A DNA stretch of 30,662 nt from NCBI GenBank assembly GCA_020650975.1, contig JAIPMN010002568.1, positions 1 through 30,662 on the forward strand. Reading direction: 5' to 3'. How positions within the stretch are numbered: the stretch's first letter is position 1; the number at the start of each line of letters is the position of its first letter. The position numbers were made by a program, and so were the translations under genes. This document shows, one piece after another, positions 20,196 to 30,662 of the stretch. The stretch comes from Apostichopus californicus (lineage: Eukaryota > Echinodermata > Holothuroidea > Aspidochirotida > Stichopodidae). The notes beneath the pieces were generated by a model. That model saw only the letters and a program-made list of their open reading frames with translations. It searched no databases and was not told the origin of the DNA.

Positions 20196-23000
20196 TATAC
20201 TGAACGTGAACACACACATGAATTTTCTGTAACATATCAACACTGACTCTCAACTGCCTAATGGGATCCTTTAACACTTGGATTTACGTTCTAGGATCAG
20301 TGAACTTCTTTCAGTTATGGTCTGGCAAGCTCTCCTATCATAGAAGGTTTAGAGCGATGCCGTATCAGAGATGAGAGAAATTAAATGATAACATTCATAT
20401 AGAATAATTTAGCCTATTTACCAATCTCCCAAGGTGCAGTTCTATATCCTGCTAATAATTAGCCTGTCACCTCCCTACGTCACACTAAAGGTTCGTAACG
20501 CATAATTTCATACCAATGTCTACCAATCGCTCTGACAAAAAGTTTTTTTTTATTTATATCTATATGTTTTGGACATGCGAGAACTTATAACTTTGGCGCT
20601 CGGAGACTGCATGTCAATCATACATGCTATTACCTGTTACACAACCATATAATGACGATATACAATTTCTCAGATGTGTTTGAGATGAGAAAATAGAATC
20701 CCAGGTGCAAAAATAATAAATGTCACATCAATAAATCTTTCACGAAAAGTAGGAACAGCACTTATAAATCGATCGTTAAACCTTCCTACTTTAAAGGAAC
20801 ACTCCACGAAATAAACGAATCATGACAAATATATAGTATTAAGTGGGGATACGATTATGAGAAAGTTGAACAGAGAATTACAGTGTCTTTGGAAAGTAAA
20901 AATATCAAACCCCAAATCCTATTTTAACATTTTTGTTAAAGGCTGACTCCGAACACAGGATTTGTGTCAAAGAGCATTACAAAAACACGGTTATCAGTGT
21001 TCCTACATCCATGGTAGCATTAAAGCACCACTGTTACTGGAGTTTAATTTTTCTTTCCTTTCATCAATCTAAACGACTGGACCACCGCGTTTAGAACCCA
21101 GCCCATTAGCAACACACACAAAAAAATAAAAATATAAACAGAAGACATATATGTATATAGACTTCGACGTAAAGTTATAGAATTATAGAAATGGATCATG
21201 CAAGGAACGGATATCATCATTGGTTTAGTTTCAATTGGGTTATTCCAAACATTGAGGGCCGGTATATTTTGAAAGGTAAACAGTCTTGAAAGACATTAGC
21301 CTGTTTCTAAACTGACTGATATGCAGCGATTATACTTCTTTGGCGGACCACACAAGGTCATCTTTTAAAATAGTGTTTTATCTCAGCTCAATGTCGGATC
21401 CTTGATTGCAGTCCATGGCAATTTTGTAAGCAGAGTAAAAAGTGTCTTCAAAAACAGTCAACACTTTCGTACCTTTGATCAGGCTCTTGGTATCTCTCTC
21501 CCGTGTATGGAAGGTTCTCCTTCATTTTCCCTTCTTCTCTCCCCACTCATATTTTTCACTGCCAGTCACAAACCATGATAAGTGTGAATGTGATTAATTA
21601 TCAACAGCCCCCTCACTTCAAACCGGCCTTCCGGGGCCATATAGTCACTTGGATATATAGTTCCAAAATTGTGCTTCTTGGTCTGAAGCAGCTGGAAAGC
21701 TCCGAGCTTTCCTCCTTTGGAAACCAAATTTACGAAACCACTTTGAGCACGGTATTAACCCACCCCTACCGATGCCTTCCCCGCACTGCACTTTGCTGCC
21801 CATACCTACCCCCCCCCCCAGCACCCTGCTCTCCCCCATCTTTATATGTACTATAAGTTAGGAGGTTTTGCCCAGATCGACGTTCAAACGATGCCCATCT
21901 CGAAAGCAATATTCAACTCCTTTAATCTGTTGGCCTATTTTGACGTATGGGATTTACAACGGTGAACTCTATATGCATGGCTGCCACGTGCCAGAGATCA
22001 TTTATAACTAACCCCTTGTGTAACGTATATTCAAGCAACAATACCAACCATGTTTAACGACGTTGTAAATGTCAAGGAAGCGACATAAAAGAAGAAGAAG
22101 AAGAAGGAGGAGTTTTATATTGCATAAGTTTGCGATTCCCCCCCCCCCCTTCTTGTAGGGTGAATTTAGCCCGTTTTGAGTGCATGCTTCACCTATATAT
22201 GTTGCAATAATTATATATTATACTATATATGACATCACAGATTTACAAAATGACGTCTCCCAGACACGACCCAAAACGGAACAAGATTTTTCTGTTCTAT
22301 ATATATATCCCTTTAAATAAACGACCCTATAAACTTTACTCGGCTCGTATATAATTCGCAGTGACTCCCCATACAGTGTTCGTTTGAACAGTCCAAAATT
22401 GAATCAATTTGACACAATGAAATCTAGCCAGAAGAAATTAACTAGATTTATTCTCTGACAAATCTGTCTCGTTATGGGTGAGATAGAAAGCTAAAAGGTA
22501 TGAAAACGGCTGGGTATTTAGGTATGATTATCTTGGCAGTTGACATAACAGACCCCAATGGAGGGGTTTAATTTCTTCTCAATTTATGGGGTACTTCTGT
22601 ATGGGTTTGAGGTGCATCACTTTAAAGATATATACATCCTAAAAATTCGGCTTCGTAGTTGCAACAAAATTCGCGGTTAAAGTTATGCATGAAAACGTAA
22701 ACTGTATTTTCACCCTATGCCGGAATCTCACCAGGAAGGATTAATTACATACAATTTATGAGGCACAAAATTGTCCCGTATTGATTATTACTGTTTATAG
22801 CATTTTAATGATATTATGAAATAATTAAAAAAGATCGTATAAACAAATGTATTTCATAGAGTGATAGGCTTTCCACTTATATGGAAGAAGATTTGCATGG
22901 CTCAGTTATGACGAGCTATATATAATGGAAACTTTCACATTTCTTGGTGATAGCGATATCTAGAGTACTGTATATAGTTGGTTCCTTGATGGTGCTATTA
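20196..23000. other. Non-coding stretch; no gene seen
   Basis: A TTTAAAGGAACACTCCACG block at about 20790-20808 resembles the core of copy A and may be a third, diverged member. (GAA)5 lies at 22091-22105, C runs at 21809-21819 and 22138-22149, and short AT runs near 22303. The 117-codon plus frame at 21503-21856 and its antisense shadow cross the C-rich patch and are not called. Confidence 0.4.
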
Positions 23001-23146
23001 CTGCACTTGCTATCATGTGGCCAAGATTCGATTTCTCTTTTCGCAAAAGTTGGCCGAGGTCCGTCTTGAGGACGGGATATAAGAGGAGTGGTAGCCCCTT
23101 TCCTATGACTATGGGAATTATTTTGTTTTGGTTAGGTGGTTCGGAT

Positions 23147-23178
23147 GCAAAATGGTACAATCGTGTATACCATTTTGC
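23147..23178. repeat. Perfect 11-bp hairpin, 10-nt loop
   Basis: GCAAAATGGTA (23147-23157) and TACCATTTTGC (23168-23178). A GATGCAAAATGGT block also occurs at about 700, hinting that the arm belongs to a dispersed element. Confidence 0.6.
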
Positions 23179-23217
23179 TGCTAGTTTAGAGGTTGCCAGT
23201 TGCTCCGTGTCCCTCAA

Positions 23218-26054
23218 CCCCCCCCCCCCCCACCCCGCCTCCCTCTTCCCAGTAGGTAGGGCCCATTGTAAAAGTAGACTCCCCCGTTTGTGCTTTACAT
23301 AGGATCCTTGGATGTTCTGCTACAGGTGTGACCAAAATGCTAGTAGCTGGAGAAGGGATGGAGAGTTCGAGCTTCGAATGCAAAAAAAAAAGGCAAGCAA
23401 GGAGCGCTAAGCTTACACACACGCACGCATCATGGAGATCTTTGCGCGCACGGATATATATCTGTACCTTTTTCCTCTCCCCTCGTGGAACAGCGATACA
23501 CATGTAGGCTTATAACGGTAAATTAATTTATTATACATGATATAAAACACACAGCTAGGGCGGTTGTACTTGAAGTAAGCACGTGTAATCTGTTTTGATG
23601 CACAATAGAACAAAACATGTTATGTTTCATTATTCAATTTTTTTTCTTGTTTTTTTTTTAAATTGGTTTGGGAACGGTTAAGTTCTTACATAGTTTTACA
23701 AGTTCAATATCCTGAATACGAACGAACGCGAGTGTAAATTAACCCTTGTTGTGTCTGGCACCAATTTGAATGGTCAAATCTTCCAAAAACTTTACTTTTG
23801 ACTACGCTTACCAGGTATATCAAGCTAAAATTCGGAGACCTGCAAGGTATGCGAATTATATGAATCGCCAGCGAATACTTTTGAGAATTTTTATGGCATT
23901 TTTTAAATTTCTATGGCAGGATAACAAAATACATTTGGGGAGGGGGGGGGCTATTTTAGTACACTGGTGATCGGAAAATACAATTTCAAGACGTGTAAAT
24001 TATTCACCTGTAAAAATAGGAGGCAGAGACCAACGACTTCCGGTCCTTTTCCAGTTCCAAGATTCCAGTCAACGATGGTAGATAATTAGTCAATTACCGT
24101 AGAGTATAATTCAAGGAATCGATTAAAAATCCACAGACAAAAATATTGTACCTCCGTTTTTAACGAGGTATAAGAAAGTAAAAATGAAAATGGCGGCTCC
24201 TCAAAATTATTTTTGGAAAAATTCCGTTTTTTCCTCCTTCCTTTCAAATTCTAGATTTGTTAGCAACTTAGCAATATAGTACGTTGCAGAATTAATGTAT
24301 AGATGACCGTTTGAAGGATTTTCCAACACACCCGAAATGCAAAAATTAATTAATTAATTAAATAACAAAATTAGCTCCCTACCAGTTCAACTTTACTCAC
24401 TGACTGCTGTCACTTTAGTAACATGCCACTAACAGAGTACTCGACTCCACACACAAAAAAAGCTATATAATCTCCAAGTTCTTGGTTTTGGCAAAACCTT
24501 TCCAGTATATTAATTCTCATCAGTCTTTCTTCGACATACTTTGGTTTTGTATGATCGAGAGAATTCTTGGGTCATCTCACATAGAAAGAAAACTTTAACC
24601 AACAGTTTATAAACTCCGTGCAATGAGGCAGCACAACGTGAAATCAAAGGTTAAACGTTTCGCTGACATTGAACGATAACTTGGGCTCATATTTGAGTTC
24701 TTCCAAACTTATTATTCACCAAGGAGTCTGTTTGTCCAAACAGAGCGAAATCGTTGGCGCGGGGTTTGTTTACTTACTCTTTTTTTCTGTCTTTCGAAAG
24801 AAAGAAGAAGAAAAAAACACGAGAAGAGAAAAGCAAACCAAATTTAGCTATTTTCCGTCGATGATGGATTTTTGACACTGATCTTCCACTGAATTAACCC
24901 CATACGTATAACAAGATATTGTTGAAACAGCGGTGAATAACTCCGTGGTTTCAGTTAATGTGATATATATATATAGATCACAATGTGTCACTTATGACTG
25001 ACATTTACATTGGAATGTGGAAACACTATTCCAACACTATAGTATGGGCACTTTTGTCTCATTCGCGAAAATAATCATATAGCTTAGGCTATGATAATTA
25101 TATCCAAATGGATTAATAATATATAACTACACCCAACTGCGTGATAGGCTAATGATGCGTCACTGTAACCTCCCTTTAAGGTATGTTCCCTAAAAAGCTT
25201 CCAATGATGTTGCTGACTCCAGTTGCATCTTCCTCAGCCTAAACAAAATTCCGATTTGAAGAGTAACAGGCTATACTGTGAAGGTATATACGCGGCACAC
25301 CCCGCAGTGACGAAACCCACTGACCGGTATGGAAGGTTGCGATTGGATTCCCTCCCCGTGCATTAGGAAAGTGTTATCCCACGGCGACTAAATCTGACAT
25401 TTGTTTACCTAACGTCTTTGCATTGCATGCTTGGGGCGATATTTACATGCCTATTGAAAAACCACGGAAACACCACGTTCACCGGATGGGTCCATGGTGA
25501 CCGTGTGGAAGCGCAAAACCATCATGTCAAAGCTTGTTGTTGATTTTTCCCATTATTTGATGTTAAAAGGCCATTTCCTTAAAGCAGCAGTTATAGAAAG
25601 GTGGGCAGGGAATTATATGTTACATACTTAGGTGGTGTATTTGTATACTAAAGCACGGGCAGAGAAATACTGCGGTCAGGTGGTTGATGAACTTACCTCT
25701 CTTTCCCCCATCCTCCCCCATCTCCCTCCCAAATGTTCCTCCCTCCCATCCCCTCTCTCCAGATTGTATTTTTATATCACTTTCTACTTTTGAGAAATGA
25801 CCCTTGAAAAAATGGGATGCTCATCAATGAAAGTGACTGGACTACTTAGTCTAACACACAAACCATTAGGCCAGTTCCTCATGATGCAACAACAAAACAT
25901 AAGTCTCATATGTCCTCAAATAACATGTTTACAATGCATTTACAAATTGGCAATCACAAATGTTGTTTCATGTCCTCCGGAGGGTACTCTTCCGTGAAAC
26001 ATATTTCAGTTGAGTTATAAGAATTGGTACAACGATGAATTAACATTAACATAC
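23218..26054. other. Non-coding stretch; no gene seen
   Basis: Starts with a 14-base C run (23218-23231). Contains (AATT)n at about 24344-24363 and a long C/T tract at 25696-25760. Plus acceptor-like sites at 24253-24254 and 25761-25762 have good pyrimidine tracts, but all frames after them close within about 50 bp. Confidence 0.4.
25696..25760. repeat. 65-bp C/T-rich tract
   Basis: Nearly all pyrimidine on the plus strand, broken mainly by AAATG near 25731, and ending in a cag. It is capable of triplex-type structure in principle, or of acting as a splice pyrimidine tract; neither is shown. Confidence 0.7.
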
Positions 26055-26160
26055 TGACGTCATCATCAAGTTAGCCTTAAAGGGGTATTCCATACATTTA
26101 GCATAGTTTTATGCTAATTATCTCGAATAACGGTATAGACATAAAAAGTTAGAATGTTAC
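26055..26160 (+). repeat. Dispersed repeat family, copy B
   Basis: TGACGTCATCATC, then GCCTTAAAGGGGTATTCCA, TACATTTAGCATAG and GAATAACGGTATAGAC, collinear with copy A at 20090 and in the same orientation. An 11-base C run starts 8 bp to the right. Confidence 0.7.
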
Positions 26161-29100
26161 CAGCCTACCCCCCCCCCCTTTCTTTGTTTTTTGCTTCTTC
26201 TTTTGCTTGGACTATGATATCTCAAGGCTGAAATTCTGCCTAAAGTGATACTTGGAAAACCTGGTTAGGTTCCTCTGCTAAAAAGTAACGATTTTTCTGC
26301 CCTTTCGAGTGACGATTATGAGGGACTAAGCGACTAGTTTTATATCCCACAAAGTTAAGTGTATGGTCTACCATTCCAAATACTCTATTACAAAAAGAGA
26401 TCGACTAGAAGTGCGCGATTTATTGCAGCAAACAAATCGTTTTACATAATTCGGCCATCGAGGGGGGGGGGGGGGGGAGGGGCTAAGTTTTCTTTATTTT
26501 CAAATTGCTCATGACTTATAATAGAGATGTAAAGACTTGAATCTTTGCCGTTACGTATCACCTTATAGCCACGAAGTCTACTAAAATACACTTGTCTCTT
26601 TGGTAAGAGTGAAGAATATACCAAATGTAGTCTACTCTGAAATATTTCCAGAGCAGAGTGGTAAACAGGGAACTGCAAGCAAAGAAATAAGACTGCGGTT
26701 ATATCAAGGGAGATTGTCTTGTGAGTGTAACTTGTCGAGTAAGTGGTGACATGTACATAAAGGCTTACGGAATTGAATAGAGAGCTAAAAGCCCATTGTC
26801 TTGGCGCATTTCTTACTAAAGAGTGAATGTATTGTTAATGGTGAGGGATACTGCTTGCTATTCAATCCTGGAGGTCTTCAAGATTTTGCGGCGTAGTATA
26901 GGTACCGCGGAGGGTCTCACCTTGTAAGAGATATAGTCACGTGTTGAATTAGATATCCCTATGACGTAATCGTCCAGTCGAATATTCCTGTGCTCTCTCC
27001 TGACGCTATTGGGGCTATATACACATACAATATATATGATTCACGAAGGGAGAACATTTTGAAGAACAGGTGTTCTCAGAACAATGGTTAAACAAGGAGC
27101 CTATCCGGTCTTGCCGGAAGTAAGTTAACATAATAAAGTCGGCCATCATCAATGATCAACACCATACACTGAAATGTCCGTCTTAGGGAATAAACAATTC
27201 TTTGTTTATTCATTAACATTTAATGCATTAAAGGGTAACATTTCTGTGATCTCATATTTAACTATACAAGTTATTGGACTTTTATTTTAAATTTTAACAC
27301 TTGACAAAACATAAGGTCGAAGAAGGTTCACGGGTTTGTCAAGCAGGCTTTTACATGTCAATAAATTATACCGATATTATATAGAAAGTATACCTGCGTC
27401 GACGACGAGAGGGGTGTGGGGAGGGGGTGGGAGGGAAGAGTCAATCAAAGGTGACACAAGGTCACTTAGTACATACCATCCAATAGATGTATCTAGGTTA
27501 AGCCGGTTCCATGAGGAACACATGGGAATGGGAAAGGGGGAGGGTGTGAACAGGTGAAAACGATGCAGAATTTTCTTAATTAAGTTTCGTTGACTCTACA
27601 TATTTTCGGGGGTAACATTCACTGGAATATTGTACGAATGCCTTGAAACTTGCGTTGTTTACTGGACGAGAGTAGTTTTATTATTACCACGCAGCATTTA
27701 GCAATGAGTTTGCTAAATTAAATGCTAATACCTCGAAACATTGCACGGTACCCTGTTACCTTTTACGAACCCAACTTGTCATCACGGCCGTGTTAGAGAG
27801 AGCTATGACGAACTCCCCCACCCCAACCCCCTCCCCCCAAGAGCGAATAAATTTCATTATTCCAGTGGAACATATAGCCTATAACATGTTTAAGATTCCT
27901 TCATGCACAAGATTGCTGACTTGAGCAAGTCTAAATATGACATCACGCGAGCCAACACATGCTTCAAGTTTGAGTGGTTTTACTTTATTTATTACCTTCT
28001 TATTTTCTGTAACAGAGATGAGATTTTCAAAATGCTCAATTTAACAAATTCAATTTCTTAAAAGTGATGACATATGTATCATGGAAGTATGACGAAAATG
28101 GAAATAGTAAAAGAGGTTGAGATCCAAGAAGCAATATAACATCACACAGCTTGTAAAATGACAATTCTCAGACATTACCTTTAAACTATAGGATTTCTCC
28201 CAAACTGGAATAAGCTTTTTGCTTAGCTGTTGGCGGGGGGGGGGGGGAGGAGGTGGGGCGGATGGGAGTGGATCTCTGTCACACAAGCTAAATGTGACAG
28301 TTGGGTCTGTGTCAAATACGATACGAAAGCAATTTCGTCACTGCTTCGAGGTCGAGTAGTGTTACGTTCATGGTAACTTGTATAAAACCTCCCCAGCAAA
28401 CTTGAACCACGACGATATGTTGACTTTCACAAACTTACTCGACGGTATATATGCGCTATATGAACTTGATGAGTCCGGCCGGCCCACCTGTGATGTATTT
28501 TAGCGCTGTCAATCATGAATGAAGGGCTCCTTGGGGAACCTAGCCAATTTGTTGAATCGTAATGTCAGATTCAACATTTCCGTCAAACCTATACCACCAC
28601 TGGGTTTTATTTGTTTTCTGCCGTACACCAGATATATCCACATATATATCCGACATTAAGACAAATACAAGAAGGTTCTGGTATATATACAAAGATAGAG
28701 AAGGAGGAGGTCAATTAATTTCCGACTGTCAAGTTCACAGGGAGGAAGGAGAGACAATTCCATATCACAGATCGTTGCTAAACGCCGAAGGTTTGATGTG
28801 GTTTCGAACTCCACATGGTGCTTTCATGCAGTCAATAGTTTGAAGTCAAAAACATGTCGAGGATAAGATGGCATATTCTATATATGTTCATGAAGAAAAA
28901 GAAAATAATATGAAACACTTCACCTCACGAGAAGGAGAAAAAAAATCCTGAAAGAATCAGTAATCTTACTTTTGACTATCAATGCAAGACCGTTCGTGAC
29001 AGTATCAAGACAGTATTAACAAAATACCTATAACAATAAATCACAATATTATCAAAACAGTATCGGGTTCAATTAATATAACAAAATATCTGAAGATTGA

Positions 29101-30125
29101 CATTTCAAGTTTGATAATTAGCTTTCAGTGGTTTTCAGCCGCTCGTCGCATCATACGTTTATTTGACAACTGGGAACAATAGACATTGCGAGAGAGGGAG
29201 AGAGGTGGGGGGGGGGGTGGACTGGGTGGGGTGGAAACCATGCTGTTACTCTAGGAGCATGTGCCTTGGAATGCATGGCACTCACCTTTGCACTACAGAT
29301 TAGACTCGACGTTTAGTTTCGTTTTTATTAGTCTCCCAGAAACCATTTTGCTGTTTGTCATATAAAGCCAATGTTCAAGCGGGACGAGTATAGGGAGTAG
29401 ACCCGTGGTAACAGGGTGAGGGAGAAGGTGGAAGGGAGGGGGGAGGAAGACTGATAACATATTTATACCTCCCACTAGAAATAAATATTTTCCATCGAAA
29501 CCCCACGAACTAGTGACGTAAAGCATTAAATATCTTGAGAGGGTCTTTGACCACGTTCATCAACAATGTCTGGGCTGACAAAGAACCCCGGGACCCACCC
29601 CAAAATAATAAAAATAATAAATATAAGAACACACCCATCAAATTGAAGGTATATAGCTCCTTGTTCTTACAATCGTTCATAATGGATTCTCACAGGGGAA
29701 ACGTTTTAGCAAAGCATTGCTGATGAAACTAACATCTCAGGCCTGTACTATAACCAAGCACTCAACAGTTATAATCTGGATGATGTAATTTAAGCATATG
29801 GTGCTTTACATGATGACGCGTATAGGTTAACATATTGGTGTAAACATTTCTCAATGTAGCCAAAATATGACATTTGACTATTTTGAAAGTTTTACGTATA
29901 GCAAAGTCGAATTAGTTGGTGTGAAAATATCTAGTTTCCATGACGATCGGTCTCGTCGGTTCAAATTCCGAACTTGTGTCATATTTGAAAATTTAAAGTG
30001 AAACTTTATTAATCAAACTTCGTAGTCATATTAGCTGTGTTGCTTGAGACGTGAAATCTAGAACGCGGGTAAATCAGTCATGTTGTGAACTTGTGATGCG
30101 GTATAGGACATGGAGAAAACCGTGG
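26161..30125. other. Non-coding stretch; no gene seen
   Basis: C run 26168-26178; G runs 26462-26477 (16 bases, longest in the window), 28235-28247 and 29207-29217. An acceptor-like site at 28014-28015 is followed by frames that close within about 50 bp. The 93-codon plus frame at 28562-28843 shows no domain. A small hairpin (TTTAGCA, loop ATGAGTT, TGCTAAA) lies near 27697-27717. Confidence 0.4.
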
Positions 30126-30165
30126 ATGAAATGGCATCGCAACGGAAGGGTAGGGAAGGGGAGGG

Positions 30166-30326
30166 GGAACCCCACCCAAAACTTTTAGGTAAGCTTGGTG
30201 CACATTCCCCCTCCACAAAAAGAAAATATAGGCATGAAGAAACAAAACTCTTTGACTTATATCGACTACTACCGTATATCTTTACCTCTTATCTCCAAAA
30301 ACGGGCGTGGAGTACAGGGGTCCTAT
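30166..30326 (+). repeat. Direct duplication at right edge, copy 1
   Basis: Matches 30486-30662 over AGAAAATATAGGCA, GAAGAAACAAAACTC, GACTTATATCG, ATCTTTACCTCTTATCTCC and ACGGGCGTGGAGT blocks. A TTTTAG/GTAAGC donor-like site is present here at 30189-30194 but is changed in copy 2. Confidence 0.88.
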
Positions 30327-30373
30327 AGCGGGCCAGCTTGCATTACCACCATTTCGTCCCCCCTCCCATGTTG

Positions 30374-30433
30374 CTCTCATTTTGCTCTTCTCTTCTCTCC
30401 TCCTCCCCTCCCCTCCCCCCCCCCCACCCACCC
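30374..30433. repeat. C/T-rich tract with C homopolymer
   Basis: TTGCTCTTC-type sequence grading into CTCCTCCCC repeats and an 11-base C run (30415-30425), then CCCA repeats. It lies between the two copies of the edge duplication. Confidence 0.8.
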
Positions 30434-30485
30434 AACATTCGAATGCATGGCGACGACACTGTTTGATGAAAGGGGGGGGGTAAAT

Positions 30486-30662
30486 AACCCCTCCCCAAAA
30501 CTGTTATGTATAGCTTGGTTCACCACCCCTCCACAAATAAAACTTTGCCCATGTCCAAAAAGAAAATATAGGCAGGAAGAAACAAAACTCCATGACTTAT
30601 ATCGCCGGACTATATCTTTACCTCTTATCTCCAAAAACGGGCGTGGAGTCCAGGGGCCCTAT
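30486..30662 (+). repeat. Direct duplication at right edge, copy 2 (cut by window end)
   Basis: Collinear with copy 1 at an offset of about 320-330 bp. It has about 23 extra bases (about 30538-30560) between the CCTCCACAAA and AGAAAATATAGG blocks. It ends at the window edge, so a tandem array may continue to the right. Confidence 0.85.

Noticed and set aside
700..23160. Shared GATGCAAAATGGT block at about 700 and 23145 as a defined transposon family
   Set aside because: Similarity does not clearly extend beyond about 18 bp by eye.
19724..28060. Good plus-strand acceptors at 19723, 24254, 25762 and 28015 as coding exons
   Set aside because: At 24254, 25762 and 28015 every frame closes within about 50 bp and no strong donor follows. 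At 19723 two frames close at once and the third stays open only through a C-rich tract, with no strong donor.
1..30662. Transposase, reverse transcriptase, viral gene, CRISPR array or bacterial operon
   Set aside because: No catalytic motif, array of spaced identical repeats, or run of tightly packed genes was found on either strand.

Overview
The window reads as nuclear DNA of an animal, most likely a marine invertebrate. It is AT-rich, no reading frame longer than about 150 codons was found, and homopolymers and microsatellites are common. There is a tRNA-derived retroposon head, spliceosomal-type splice signals, and one 10-N assembly gap at 19017-19026. CpG-containing stretches are frequent, which fits an invertebrate better than a vertebrate. 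The general style (tRNA-SINE, G/C homopolymers, TTAAAGG-type dispersed repeats) would suit an echinoderm, but that is an impression and not a demonstrated assignment. No bacterial operon, phage, CRISPR array, rRNA, or readable transposase or reverse transcriptase was seen.

The best-supported gene piece is an exon on the minus strand at 8758-8868. It has a very good 3' splice site, an in-frame stop before a well-placed ATG, a textbook secretory signal peptide and a phase-1 donor. A plausible non-coding first exon lies upstream near 10326-10400 (minus strand). Its downstream exons could not be placed, so the remaining protein is unknown and may lie in small exons below 8757 or outside the window. 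A few other possible exons on the plus strand (3171-3279, 4989-5049, 12340-12421, 13176-13263) rest mainly on splice-site quality and are weak.

Layout: 1-8757 is non-coding or intronic, with short tandem repeats of 40, 29, 62 and 13 bp and a 17-bp-stem hairpin. 8758-10400 holds the signal-peptide exon, its presumed first intron and the presumed first exon. 10400-15690 is mostly unassigned, with possible small exons near 12.3 and 13.2 kb. 15690-15930 holds short direct repeats and a degenerate tRNA-like element. 16-30.6 kb is repeat-rich intergenic or intronic DNA with many G/C homopolymers, two copies of one dispersed repeat (20090 and 26055), a direct duplication around the assembly gap (18880-19180), and another duplication at the right edge (30166-30662).

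The clearest large-scale pattern is compositional. By manual count only 2 of 23 G or C runs of 8 or more bases lie before position 11,450; the other 21 lie after it.
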